From Flavobacterium sp. TAB 87 (GTDB lineage Bacteria; Bacteroidota; Bacteroidia; Flavobacteriales; Flavobacteriaceae): a DNA stretch of 64,000 nucleotides. Below the pieces are notes generated by a model, which did not search any database, had not been told where the DNA came from, and saw only the letters and a program-made list of their open reading frames with translations. Shown in pieces: positions 24,101 to 29,974 of the stretch. Position 1 is the stretch's first letter, and each line of letters opens with the position of its first letter. The stretch lies in NCBI RefSeq assembly GCF_001529295.1, contig NZ_LLWK01000038.1, positions 434,001-498,000 of the forward strand, given 5' to 3'. The translations under genes and the position numbers were made by a program.

Positions 24101-25303
24101 AATGTTACGTGTAACTCAAACAAAGATGGTAAAATTACAATCGATGCTTCTGGAGGAACAGGTGCTATTTCGTACGCAATTTCTCCGAATTTAAATCAAT
24201 TTTTTGAAGGCAATAGTGCTACTGGACATGTCTTTGATAATTTGAGAGCGGGCAACTATGAAGTATTAGTTACAGATGAGAACGGCTGTTTTGTTTCACT
24301 TAAAAACATCACAATCACAGAGCCAGACGACTTAATCGCTACAATTATACCTAATTCTATTAGAGAGGAAGTTTGTCAAGGTGATAACGATGGAGCATTT
24401 AGTATTGATATTGAAGGAGGAACTGCTCCATACCAAATTAGTTTGGATAATTTCAAAGGAGTGTATACAACAGTAACTACTCTTCCTTATGACTTTACCG
24501 GATTATCTGGGGGTAAACATACAGTTTATGTTAAAGATGCTTTAAACTGTACTACTGAAGTAGAAATTGAATTTGAGGCGGCAGTAATACTAAATCCTAA
24601 AGCAGTGGTTACATACGACTGTGTTAACAATGCGTCTGCAAATGTTGTAACGATTACAATTGATGATAGTAATGATCCAGCAGATGTAGATTATGATTTA
24701 GACGGTGCAGGCGTTTTCCAACCAAGTGGTATATTTACAAATGTTGCCCCAGGTAAACATTTTGTAATAGCAAGACACAGTAATGGTTGTGAAAAACGTA
24801 CAATTGAATTTGAAGTGATTGCAGTTGCTCCATTAACGCTTACATTAAGTGATGGTCAATTAAACCAAATTGTGGCTACTGCTACAGGTGGAAGTGGAGA
24901 GTATGAGTACAGCTTTAATTCAGAGTCATTTACAAGCAGTTCAAATTACGTTTATTATAAATCAGACGTGTACACGGTAACTGTGAGAGACAAAAACGGA
25001 TGTACTGCAACAGCTTCAAGACAATTTGATTATGTTGATGTGTGTATTCCTAATTATTTCACGCCAAATGGTGATGGAAACCAAGATACTTGGGGACCTG
25101 GATGCTCAATCAATTACACTGATTTAGTATATACGATTTTCGACCGTTACGGACGTGAAATTGCTAAATACCGTTTCGGACAAAAATGGGATGGAACGTA
25201 CAAAGGAGCAGCATTACCAACAGGAGATTACTGGTATGTTGTTAAATTAAACAACCCAAAAGACGATCGCGAATTCGTAGGTCACTTTACATTATACAGA
25301 TAA
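9188..25303 (+). CDS. sprB: SprB-like giant cell-surface gliding adhesin
   Basis: A 5371-residue secreted adhesin. The signal peptide covers residues 1-25. Most of the chain is a long series of Ig-like SprB repeats of roughly 70-100 residues, each with strand patterns like GTYTFTVTDANGC and a CNG(D/E)xxG start; the paired cysteines suggest one disulfide per repeat. Residues about 688-885 differ from the repeats and look like a jelly-roll or carbohydrate-binding module (LRETFGSG at one end, FAVDDIVVTQ at the other). Residues 5285-5371 form the type B T9SS sorting domain (YFTPNGDGNQDTW, then KWDGTYKG). In F. johnsoniae SprB is carried along the surface by the gliding machinery and needs SprF for export. 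Here sprF follows directly. The F. johnsoniae protein is larger (about 6500 residues). Confidence 0.88.
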   Translation: MKKPTILKAVLVVLFLIQSSISVAQNVVAYNSNTSSYLNTDPTLLGQSIAKHNLKSFVKSDKISKKIVAAVDINPVIKYAQLPYAGQVAVCPNNNKLLPKLFLCGGTDSRLIKTGIKDAKSIIWERFISGGSCITVSNSDCANESAAVTCWEKVAIGEDYLANSAGQFRVKIIDKTDTQYVYFFNVYQNTLIPTATTKSDIVKYDIACTINGKITVGGFGSGYEYSFSTTGSPGTWQNSNIFTTSTPGVYTAFIRIKEIVGSCEFKVLNLEIKSLDFSVATEIISPKCSGALGSIRVISSDVKQQYKYKITKPDFTDSSNLTEASEYIFTGLASGTYNVETTVVGSNCMVDSKTVIIAAAPNVIKASARISEELTACNDTGIILLENLSGGTKPYTYSVSIDGAAFVNNGTNKSIITSKSGIYTIRVTDANGCFIDTKVTVPVVDKPIYTVTKSEGSCSNPNGTIKVTIIDAKGYNIQTRINDENYITVDGYIEYPNRAPENYIIRVQYRKGDKGNYCIDTDIPISIGLTTALTASAGVAELSGCGPAGKELQGKVRITNAEGGVPIAGANPYLYSYDGMKTWTTSKEAYVDPGTHVFYVKDANCEIPLDKVILAEKPGAPTIKVDNPAFNCDGTATTTVTVTNDVNSQFKYEYYLDGVLNTNIPTNIFKNVSQGDHTITVSYNVVSVPTESVLLRETFGSGPDVSSPGINAAFCWERQVEATKCNGNKLFGNGEYTVTNSLKNNPYSGWHNPIDNTSKGKDPNGRYLAVDAGEAIPNNAVLYRKTIKDIIPNQPVKVTFVATNLLKIGNNQPDASLTVELQDANGVVLPGPPQSTGGIPKTNGWVEYTKTVNPGNNTTLDFVLRLELSQVNGIDFAVDDIVVTQMPKSCNTTANFPLVIDGSKAFAASITGYKNVQCNGEQNGEITLSAKNFDPVKGFQYQVDGGNWITVIPSPAKSPTTGSVTLQNLGSKVYDINIRYDDTGVSCNFPLKQEIKNPPVLTIKAEVTTKATCIFGATITAKAEGGTPGYAYELREANGTTLVQPFQDSGIFTNVAVGDYTVIAKDLNSCQSAVLAEVKVVAAVAPVAVFEPSNLCFDSTAEFKIKVTGGVGPYTYTTIYNGGTKSNPSVTFVGPILTYTVNNAGKYEFEITDSYGCKTNVLTETISAKLVTVTPVTTPLDCDVAPANEAVITGTITGGKAPFTVTLTSGSNLGTLVQPTAVTTTDERIFTYSTAVSGNYKFKITDANNCTTTSEATIAALNPITLGSTDINPKCNGDSNGSVTLIPGGGSGVYTYSKDGVLYDNTILYTGLKAGIEYTFYVKDGNGCTKSKKVTLVDPAVIVASANLPVQTCTKSTVVTASGSGGAGLVTTDYTYSFDGGEYKTTNTYTATKTATGYDLTYSVKDANGCTKDNKITIPAYNPPTGITFSTPAAISCKAGSTTTSVTLTPNNGTGVAPFTYKIVSGPGTATSNVSGLNDGTFTGLVSGDYTFEIKDANGCPKQASKTIAEGIKIKVSGVKTDEKCFNAKNGTATFTITEPSSLGNFTYVLSPTVPAGQILQTDNEVKVTGLGTGSYTLTVTDKTTGCSQTSNAVVVAAATQILINTVTATNVSCNKSESTIEVTATGGIKNYKYAYVVKGASEPLAGDFAITNTTINTGANQTSLDWDVYVMDQNGCIAGPFNKVITRDASPSTKTPAPAVLCFVAGPPMPLDVSTLFNLGTGTHKYTVNGTGITGTNYNIKASGTYTIIATDANNCSATATYIVKPEVTILATRVKDLDCISDGIISFVVSEGSKTYSSYEVQLNGTSPWTPVDSPFDVDEAGNYQIRVTDNAGCTAVSNIIEISPVTAPTFVSKKTNISCSGGSNGVITITNPTGLAPFTYSIKKGVSVVAFSTIANGITATALTAGTYDVVMKDSKNCTFSESITLSEPTQLVTTAKVTTPLSCGALNATQDAIITVTVPTTGTGPYKYSFNGGAFDTSNTYAIGVAGNVTVQVQDSNMCTLAAVITVPVAALNIPKLALITGTTLYCAPLTSTTSTVQVSTIAGTGVAPLSYTLVSGPSAGTTTATIGEFKDLIAGTYVFKVTDDNGCTDTQSYTVKSLVNINAVVASQIDVECNGDATGSAKITVSGFTGTYTATLISGTGTITPIGATTNTTIDVTGLVQGAYTLRVLDNVTGCSKDVTFTIAEPTAVTLTLKSNKNANCNTPLATVTVTAAGGTSPYSYAFINTTGNPAAGDYILDKNKTDLDPAIPTWYVWVKDANGCEKQLATPVTIVKDPAAAINVPAQQCFSGSPFTITLTGTGTGTLKYSVNGIPITGNTYSITAAGTYKLGVVDANNCDDFVNYTVDKQIFATSFLDKDITCVAPIDASITVNVTNGTGPYSYQIYNGLATVGSVVTGIATTTFTKTFATPGNYSFLVRDSKGCPVQTNPQLVTATVIPVITSVVQPINKMILCHDEETAEIVVTYDNTIGTAPFIINVKNDTTGKDYGEQTTGLKAGVYTITLTDARGCATTSTITIGEPTAIVIDAVADPITCNALGVSKGSVTINGVTGGTAPYDYFITGKFYINEALGETGGTVVFNVVDPGIYQVIVKDANGCTAIVADLKVASDVKDLDISVVLPPANCTTGGSATVAVGALSTNITGNGPFFFQIYTGQPQVYPTDGVWLPESSTGSKNATFTDLTPGVSYSFVVYDSITGCYFTSPSTTPIPSNSTLVAAVSGFNNVACKGDANGNVAFSVTSSYAVSTPITYEIFEATTKASTLITGIETVPANGNISFVNIGPLPIGAYYILIKEDLGGSNAGCSVATANFNITESLELLTVTASNTKKVNCNANSGVITASAQRGTGPYKYQYLLATATPPTGSSLLWIDSTTYKTSVTGNYIVYAKDAYGCIQSTPVTVDPEIAPAIAAITPASLCYTGTAIAVTVTADATTILPVTYSVNQGAIIGGYSNNNVFNLTPGTYTLNIKDGYGCIASAPFTVKEQLTLNPIAIKKVDCKTAAPNGGITVKADGGNTVLPATYTYSITAGPTINSTGAATGIFTDLADGNYTFEVSDGTCTATTTATIDALVPIVPTAAAGIPLCVGQATTVVINATGGTGTYTYQKGAAPTLPTETNNEFNQTAAEGEVTYYIKDANDCVETIKVTVTDPTPIATLTIVVDQMRCGGGNDPIEATITVTTSGGTNDFLYSFDNGGSYSSNNIRKTTAAGTYEIIVKDSNGCTTAMIPIVIDALDPPKITGFVPTQMTCPALTRDVKINYSNGIGTVTYTLVSGPSFPNNTGDTTGTYLGLLAGDYMFRVTDSKGCSTDEELYTVQKLPALQLVPNVVSNVKCKGGATGKATFTASSTTAPGAFTFAVATNPVGLPVISSKLGDVITLEDLAIGTYDVTIRDNTTTCEITKSVTITQPDLDLSINAVPSNVSCDKPISQITMSPLGGTPNYKYAIVPPGFSGAIIFSDVTTIDTSTLTNGIATPLGMTWAVEVHVQDANLCTAMIPITITKDDTPTVSVPTLASNQCTASGNYTFVATGTGVLPLSFSINGTDFFTSTGTTYTFTVPAPTGASQAYTVTVKDGNGCIATSATTITVYKPLQLAVTQVKDLTCAPAATTAGEFTFSATDGNNASYTFAVSINSAPFATITSPYTNSTIGTYVFQVTDANNCTVQSDPFEVTIPINPAIASTVISSPIECFGGTATLTVNVDLSKGVAPYTFVLSGATNNTGDSSGIYTGLVAGSYSVVVTDAKGCSSVAATQVINNPPLLTTTATQSINTTCSSETVITVVGAGGTPTGVLTGYYYNFNSIGYDSDNTFSVNDDGAIQTIIYTVKDANGCETAPKTITVDPLNKPTDLAFDATPILCSPIVDQTSTVTVTATNGVGALKFEIIEIDGVPLATPTVVNTTGAADPAIFAGLLAGDYTFKVTDANGCSYQELTTVDDGIKIAVSGEVVGVACKGEANGKITFKVSDFGATGFTATYTGPTGGTTTVVGTDTIELTNLIAGTYGIKVVDNTTLCEATVSIEVEEPVVLDVNYVTIKNANCNRGFEIKATAFDGTPGYTYAFVKAGDTKVYDVYDTAILDPAFTWTLWAKDAHGCEVSMPIVIVEDPMPTVTATTSQCASPYTITAVGASGVAPYEYCLDGNTWQLNNNILTVQTTGNHTVYVRDANKCVVTETVTILEPLQLLYELTTTPTCTDADGVVTLTASGGTLVASYEYSIDGAPYVSSNVFTNLAPNTYIFTVIDTGTNCTKEVEVIIENPNQIINFSLAKTDVICNGDSNGTITVNMDTATTTVNNNPVYTYDISPNVGTLVGNVFKNLPQGNYTITVTSGRGCSESKNETVLEPAPLVVVAPTVSEYGCATGNGTNDATISVPLPTGGSNVYTVYEFLRNGNPIPVQRGDNPIYRETDLLGGTYLINVYDDKGCLGTTTATINAFVGIDFATTENITVTKAITCIDTEDIQVNVVFTSGAAVPLDYTIEGTATNAIAYPTQTNTNGIFTNLTVGSYAITVANPITGCSIKAIHYVNEPNTFNIVASNVQNVICYGSATGSAVLTFVDNQTDPTDDAGPFEYTITGPNGSTPVQTTAGVSITIPNLPAGVYNVKAKLVNTPSCEVETNFTIAGPTAELEIFVTATPITCDPGDDGTISVTADGGWSGIYQYELVGPVSVPYSDQFYFENLIPGTYTVNVKDAGGCIDTETVILKNPDPIVVTASATATTLACNGSFDGEIVVALPTGGQGTNYAYILNYVSANPMFSSTPQSSPVFSGLGAGTYSVTVVDGLNCVSQPTANIVIGEPTKVEPTLSLETGVTCLTQATLTLSATGGKGPYEYSEDQNFVIVSGSFVSEVTFSVGLGDHQYYVRDANNCVSFISNNVTINALTPLDLNLDLSNADVKCTGSASGVIDASAVGGLGNYLYTLLDASKVAIRPTQSTGYFDLLLAGTYIVRVDSGDCQFDSGVVTIAEPLLALTVTPLITNVTCNSNKDGKITIDASGGTGAISYAISPNLNQFFEGNSATGHVFDNLRAGNYEVLVTDENGCFVSLKNITITEPDDLIATIIPNSIREEVCQGDNDGAFSIDIEGGTAPYQISLDNFKGVYTTVTTLPYDFTGLSGGKHTVYVKDALNCTTEVEIEFEAAVILNPKAVVTYDCVNNASANVVTITIDDSNDPADVDYDLDGAGVFQPSGIFTNVAPGKHFVIARHSNGCEKRTIEFEVIAVAPLTLTLSDGQLNQIVATATGGSGEYEYSFNSESFTSSSNYVYYKSDVYTVTVRDKNGCTATASRQFDYVDVCIPNYFTPNGDGNQDTWGPGCSINYTDLVYTIFDRYGREIAKYRFGQKWDGTYKGAALPTGDYWYVVKLNNPKDDREFVGHFTLYR

Positions 25304-25346
25304 CTTTTAATTCCCAAATCGACTGTTGTCTATTAAAAAGAATACC

Positions 25347-26315
25347 ATGAAAAAAAGATTTTTAGCACTATTACTCTTGGCCGCTAGTTACGGTTACGGC
25401 CAAGAGTTAAATTTACCTACGTTTACGCAATATCTTGCAGACAATCCATTTGTGGTGTCGCCTGCTTATGCTGGTATTGGCGATAATCTTAGAATACGTG
25501 TAAATGGGTTGACGCAATGGGTTGGTGTCAAAGATGCACCCGAAAACCAGTCCGTTTTTGCCGATTTTAGAGTGTTAGATCGTTCGGGAGTTGGACTGTC
25601 CTTTTACAATGATAAAAACGGATACACCCGCCAAACGGGAGCCAAAGTTTCGTTTGCACATCACTTGGTTTTAGATTACTATTCCAAACAATATTTGTCG
25701 TTTGGTCTTTCGTATAACTTCAATAGTTTTAAGATTGATATTAATGAGTTTGATCCAAATTACGAAAATCCAGTACTTGATCCAGCAATTACCAACAACC
25801 GGTATACCTCAAACAATAACTTTGATGTGAGTGCTTTGTATCGTAATAAAGGATTTTATGCTGCCTTAACTGCCAGTAATATTTTAACTAAAGACATTGA
25901 TAAGTTTTCGGGTATTGAACCAAATTTGCTTCAGAATTATCAATTGTATACGGGATTAATCATCAAAGGTCAAAATTATGATGAGTTCGAACCCTCTGCA
26001 TACATTCAGTATTTTGCAAGCGACGGTCGTTCAAGTACTGACATCAACTTTAAGTACCGAAAGTTCAACCGCTACGATGATTATTATTGGATAGGGGCGT
26101 CGTATCGTTTCTTAAATGATCAACCCATGAAACCGCTTAATGTAGGTCCAATGGTTGGTTTTGCGAAATCTAAATTCTATTTTGGGTATTCGTATCAAGT
26201 AACGGTCAATGATTTTGTGTCGTACAATAGTGGTACGCACATGATTACATTAGGTTTTGATTTCTTACAGTCGATAAGTAACTGTCCGTGTACGCAAGGG
26301 CCAGTTCACGATTAA
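25347..26315 (+). CDS. sprF: SprF, PorP/SprF-family type IX secretion barrel
   Basis: A 322-residue outer-membrane protein of the PorP/SprF family, which in F. johnsoniae is needed to deliver SprB to the surface. After the signal peptide (about 18 residues, ending GYGQ) come family features: FTQYLADNPFVVSPAYAG near the start, LRIRVNGLTQW, and SFAHHLVLDYYSKQYLSFG, with alternating beta strands to the end. I chose the ATG at 25347 rather than the upstream TTG at 25326 because it gives a proper signal peptide directly at the N-terminus. It lies 43 bases after sprB and is followed by a strong terminator, so it is the last gene of the unit. The pairing with SprB follows from position and known biology. 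Confidence 0.88.
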   Translation: MKKRFLALLLLAASYGYGQELNLPTFTQYLADNPFVVSPAYAGIGDNLRIRVNGLTQWVGVKDAPENQSVFADFRVLDRSGVGLSFYNDKNGYTRQTGAKVSFAHHLVLDYYSKQYLSFGLSYNFNSFKIDINEFDPNYENPVLDPAITNNRYTSNNNFDVSALYRNKGFYAALTASNILTKDIDKFSGIEPNLLQNYQLYTGLIIKGQNYDEFEPSAYIQYFASDGRSSTDINFKYRKFNRYDDYYWIGASYRFLNDQPMKPLNVGPMVGFAKSKFYFGYSYQVTVNDFVSYNSGTHMITLGFDFLQSISNCPCTQGPVHD

Positions 26316-26337
26316 TTTTAATAATTTGTAATAGTTT

Positions 26338-26369
26338 AAAAGCGGTTAAGAAATTAACCGCTTTTTTTT
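26338..26369 (+). terminator. intrinsic terminator of the spr unit
   Basis: A 12-bp perfect stem, AAAAGCGGTTAA (26338-26349) and TTAACCGCTTTT (26354-26365), with a GAAA loop and a T-run, 23 bases after the sprF stop codon. Confidence 0.85.
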
Positions 26370-26745
26370 GTCTTAAAAAGAAGCACTAGAAAAAATCGTT
26401 TATTTAAAGTTTGGGACTCTACTACGAAGTGGATTTCAGCAGAATATTTATCCCGAAAAGAAGGAAATACATCTCTAAAAAAGCAAATTAGTACGGACGA
26501 GAACGGAGTTTAGGTTACTGCATAGCCAGTGTATGGATAAAGCATAGATAGTGCATGGATAGTGCATGAAAACAAAGTAGCAAAGAAGTCAGTATTTGCT
26601 AAAAAATTAGAGATGAGGCTACGGATGCGTTTTCGTACACTTACTTTCTCCCTTCAAACAATAATTCTTACTTTTTTACAACGTTTTCGTAAAATTTAGA
26701 TGCTATTTTCTGAAAGTGTCCAATTTATAACTTGCTCTAAAATGC
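26370..26745. other. intergenic region with an 11-bp tandem repeat
   Basis: No convincing gene between the spr terminator and pgk. At 26522-26565 four 11-base units stand in a row: ATAGCCAGTGT, ATGGATAAAGC, ATAGATAGTGC and ATGGATAGTGC. The rest is AT-rich without clear structure. Confidence 0.5.
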
Positions 26746-26753
26746 TATATTTG
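26746..26753 (+). promoter_or_regulatory. putative pgk -7 box
   Basis: TATATTTG fits the Bacteroidota -7 consensus and lies 34 bases before the pgk ATG. The nearest TTG (26732-26734) is only 11 bases upstream, so the -33 part is poor. Confidence 0.4.
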
Positions 26754-26787
26754 TGGTACTTTCAAAAAATATAAAAAACGATAAAGT

Positions 26788-27975
26788 ATGAAAACGATAA
26801 ACGATTTTAATTTTGCAGATAAAAAAGCCATTATCCGTGTTGATTTTAATGTGCCTTTGGATGATAATTTTAAGGTAACCGATACCACTCGTATCGATGC
26901 AGCTAAACCAACTATTGATAAAATCCTTGCCGATGGCGGAAGTGTAATTTTAATGTCGCACTTAGGACGTCCAAAAGGAGTAGAAGAAAAATATTCTTTA
27001 CACCACATTTTAAAAACAACTAGCGATATTTTGGGAGTTCCTGTCCAATTTGCAGCGGATTGTATTGGTGAAGAAGCGAAAAATGCGGCAGCCAATTTAA
27101 AGCCAGGTGAAGTTTTATTGTTAGAAAATTTACGTTTTCATGCAGAGGAAGAAGCGGGAGATGTTGCTTTTGCAAAAGAGTTGGCTTCTTTGGGAGACAT
27201 TTATGTAAATGATGCTTTTGGAACGGCACACAGAGCGCACGCTTCAACTACAATTATTGCACAATTCTTTCCAATAGCAAAATGTTTCGGATTGCTATTG
27301 GCCAAAGAAATTGAAAGCTTGAATAAAGTATTAAAAAACAGTCAAAAACCAGTAACGGCAGTTTTGGGAGGCTCGAAAGTTTCTTCTAAAATTACAGTGA
27401 TCGAGAATATTTTAGACAAAGTAGACCACATGATTATTGGTGGTGGAATGACCTTTACCTTTGTAAAAGCACAAGGAGGAAAGGTAGGGAACTCGATTTG
27501 CGAAGATGACAAATTAGAACTAGCCTTGGAGATTTTACGTTTAGCGAAAGAAAAAGGAGTTCAAATTCACATTCCAGTTGATGTAGTTGCTGCAGATGAT
27601 TTCTCAAACACAGCTAATAGTCAAATTGTAGATGTAATGGCGATTCCTGATGGTTGGGAAGGTTTAGATGCTGGACCAAAATCATTAGAAAATTTCAAGA
27701 AAGTACTATTAGAATCAAAAACTATTTTATGGAACGGTCCTTTGGGTGTTTTTGAAATGGAAAGTTTCGCAAAAGGTACTATTGCTTTAGGTGAATTTAT
27801 TGCAGAAGCAACTGAAAACGGAGCCTTTTCTTTAGTAGGTGGGGGAGATTCTGTGGCCGCTGTAAAACAGTTTGGTTTTGAAGATAAAGTAAGTTATGTA
27901 TCGACTGGTGGAGGTGCCATGTTAGAAATGTTAGAAGGAAAAGTGCTACCTGGCATTGCAGCAATTTTAGACTAA
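26788..27975 (+). CDS. pgk: phosphoglycerate kinase
   Basis: Glycolytic and gluconeogenic enzyme that transfers the phosphoryl group between 1,3-bisphosphoglycerate and ADP in the cytoplasm. The length (395 residues) is normal for bacteria. Typical motifs are present in order: RVDFNVPLD near residue 17, SHLGRPKG near 57, the substrate-site segment [25 protein letters not shown], the hinge region with [21 protein letters not shown], and the C-terminal GGGDSVAAV nucleotide loop. Alone after the spr terminator, it has its own -7 box. An inverted repeat lies between it and the next gene. Confidence 0.97.
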   Translation: MKTINDFNFADKKAIIRVDFNVPLDDNFKVTDTTRIDAAKPTIDKILADGGSVILMSHLGRPKGVEEKYSLHHILKTTSDILGVPVQFAADCIGEEAKNAAANLKPGEVLLLENLRFHAEEEAGDVAFAKELASLGDIYVNDAFGTAHRAHASTTIIAQFFPIAKCFGLLLAKEIESLNKVLKNSQKPVTAVLGGSKVSSKITVIENILDKVDHMIIGGGMTFTFVKAQGGKVGNSICEDDKLELALEILRLAKEKGVQIHIPVDVVAADDFSNTANSQIVDVMAIPDGWEGLDAGPKSLENFKKVLLESKTILWNGPLGVFEMESFAKGTIALGEFIAEATENGAFSLVGGGDSVAAVKQFGFEDKVSYVSTGGGAMLEMLEGKVLPGIAAILD

Positions 27976-28010
27976 CTAACTGATATTTAACATAGTTTAA
28001 ACATTATTTT

Positions 28011-28075
28011 AATTTCAACAGGCTAAGTTTGTAAAAAAAGTTTATCTTGCTTTTTCAAAAGCCCCTGTTGAAATT
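28011..28075 (+). repeat. long-spaced inverted repeat between pgk and mltD
   Basis: AATTTCAACAGG (28011-28022) and CCTGTTGAAATT (28064-28075) are perfect 12-base arms separated by 41 bases, five bases before the mltD start codon. This could form a long-loop hairpin that sequesters the start region of the next gene, or be a site for a binding protein. Confidence 0.5.
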
Positions 28076-28080
28076 AATCT

Positions 28081-29907
28081 ATGTTAGTAAAAAATACCAC
28101 ACTTTCGTTTTTTTGTTTGTGTTCTTTTGCCTTATTTGCCCAAGATAATCAAACAAATACCCCTTCAAATCTTTCGTATTTAGAGCAAGTCAAAAACTCC
28201 TTTGTTACCGATAAAATGACGACTTGTGTCGATAGTTTATGGATCAATGAATTGACCAGTTCTGATTTATATGAAGAGAAAAATGTAAGCTTCGAAGAAG
28301 TTGTAATCGATACCGATCTGGATGTCGAATTACCAACCGCTTTACTCAAAGAACGGTTGCAAGTAATGAATCAAAAGTCGCCTTTCAATATCGAATACAA
28401 TGAAAGCCTCGAAAAAACCATAAAATCATATTTAAAATACCGACGCAAGTCATTTGGCCGCTTGATGGCCTTGTCAGATTATTATTTTCCTTTATTTGAG
28501 GAAGCGTTTGCCAAACAAAATGTTCCTTTAGAAATAAAATATTTGGCCGTTGTCGAATCGGCGCTTAATCCGAAAGCGGTGTCAAAAATGGGAGCTACAG
28601 GATTGTGGCAATTCATGTACCACACCGGTAAGCAATACAATTTAAAAATAGATTCGTACATCGACGAACGTAGCGATCCGCTAAAATCCAGTCAAGCCGC
28701 AGCCGATTATATGGCAAAAATGTATAAAATTTTTGGCGATTGGGATCTGGTTCTAGCCTCATACAATTCAGGTCCAGGAAATGTTTCTAAAGCAATTCGT
28801 CGTTCGGGCGGAAAACAAAGTTATTGGGAAATTAAAAAACACTTGCCTAAAGAAACGCAAGGCTATGTACCCGCTTTTTTAGCAACGATGTATTTGTATG
28901 AGTTCCGCAAGGAGCACGGCATCGTTCCGCAGGAAGCAGTCGTACAACATTTTGAAACCGATACGGTTCAAGTACGTCAAAAAATGAGTTTTCAAGACGT
29001 AGCCGATTTACTAGATGTTCCGCAAAAGCAAATTGAATTATTAAACCCTTCGTATAAATTGAAAGTGATTCCATACTACGCAAACGAACCACACTTTCTT
29101 CGTTTGCCTTTGGATAAAATTGCAGTTTTTACGGCCAATGAACCAAAGATTTACGCGTATTTAGACCATAAAAATAATCCAGAATTTAACAACCAGCGAA
29201 CAGCTATTGCCAAAGCTGAAATTAAAACCAGTACCAACGGTTCTATTAGTTATTATAAAATTAAAAGTGGCGATAATTTAGGAGCAATAGCAGATAAGTT
29301 TGATGTTTCTGTAGTAGAGCTAAAAAGTTGGAATAAATTAAATACGAATCGTATTGCTGCTGGTGCAACTTTAAAATTGTACAAAGAAGTTCCAGTTGAG
29401 GTTGTTCAGCCAAAAGAAGTGAAAGTAAAAAACGCTTCGAAAATTGATAAAAAACGTGTGGAAGAAGTAGTGGCCGAGGTTCAGGTAGATAAAAACAAAT
29501 CGACAAAAGATCCAGTTTTATATACCATTCAAGTGGGCGACAATTTAGAAAGTATTGCTAAAACAAAGAATGTTGCAATTGCTGATTTGCAAGAATGGAA
29601 TGCATTAAAAGATTCTAAAATCACGGCAGGAAAAAGTCTAATTGTTTCTTTAGCAGTTCCAGAAGAAATGGTGGTTGTAAAAACGAAAACTAGTATCGTT
29701 TCGAACAACGCTACCGTAAGTGAATTTAAAAGACATGCGACAAGTAGTAAAGAATCTACAATAAATTACCAAGTTCAAAAAGGAGATTCGTTGTACAGCA
29801 TAGCTAAAAAATACCCTGGAATTTCGGTTTCAGATATTAAGCAGTTAAATGATGGCATCGAAGCCAAGGATTTAAAACCCGGAATGAAACTTAAGATTAG
29901 CAGTTAG
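28081..29907 (+). CDS. mltD: membrane-bound lytic murein transglycosylase D with three LysM domains
   Basis: Peptidoglycan lytic transglycosylase that cleaves the MurNAc-GlcNAc bond in the periplasm. The 608-residue protein has a signal peptide (to about residue 20, FALFAQ), an SLT goose-lysozyme-like domain at about residues 140-270 with the catalytic glutamate Glu159 in VVESALNP and the motifs GLWQFM and YNSGPGNV, then three LysM peptidoglycan-binding modules at about 390-436, 479-525 and 560-607. The first cysteines (C12, C14) sit in the hydrophobic core and do not form a good lipobox. It is followed at 47 bases by a DUF4837 lipoprotein gene. The family is secure; the exact symbol follows E. 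coli usage. Confidence 0.9.
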   Translation: MLVKNTTLSFFCLCSFALFAQDNQTNTPSNLSYLEQVKNSFVTDKMTTCVDSLWINELTSSDLYEEKNVSFEEVVIDTDLDVELPTALLKERLQVMNQKSPFNIEYNESLEKTIKSYLKYRRKSFGRLMALSDYYFPLFEEAFAKQNVPLEIKYLAVVESALNPKAVSKMGATGLWQFMYHTGKQYNLKIDSYIDERSDPLKSSQAAADYMAKMYKIFGDWDLVLASYNSGPGNVSKAIRRSGGKQSYWEIKKHLPKETQGYVPAFLATMYLYEFRKEHGIVPQEAVVQHFETDTVQVRQKMSFQDVADLLDVPQKQIELLNPSYKLKVIPYYANEPHFLRLPLDKIAVFTANEPKIYAYLDHKNNPEFNNQRTAIAKAEIKTSTNGSISYYKIKSGDNLGAIADKFDVSVVELKSWNKLNTNRIAAGATLKLYKEVPVEVVQPKEVKVKNASKIDKKRVEEVVAEVQVDKNKSTKDPVLYTIQVGDNLESIAKTKNVAIADLQEWNALKDSKITAGKSLIVSLAVPEEMVVVKTKTSIVSNNATVSEFKRHATSSKESTINYQVQKGDSLYSIAKKYPGISVSDIKQLNDGIEAKDLKPGMKLKISS

Positions 29908-29929
29908 TCCAAAAAAAATACATTAAATT

Positions 29930-29974
29930 TGGCTTTATTTCATAATAGTAAAAATGAATAAAGCCATTTTTTTT
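29930..29974 (+). terminator. terminator-like hairpin overlapping the next start codon
   Basis: TGGCTTTATT (29930-29939) and AATAAAGCCA (29957-29966) form a perfect 10-bp stem followed by eight T residues. The start codon of the downstream DUF4837 gene (29954-29956) lies at the end of the loop, and the right arm and T-run are its codons 2 to 7. Confidence 0.65.

Noticed and set aside
25326..25346. Upstream TTG start for sprF
   Set aside because: The seven added residues would push the signal peptide inward; the ATG at 25347 gives a normal one.
26745..27247. Leftward ORFs over the pgk start
   Set aside because: Antisense to a well-supported pgk; no coding signals of their own.
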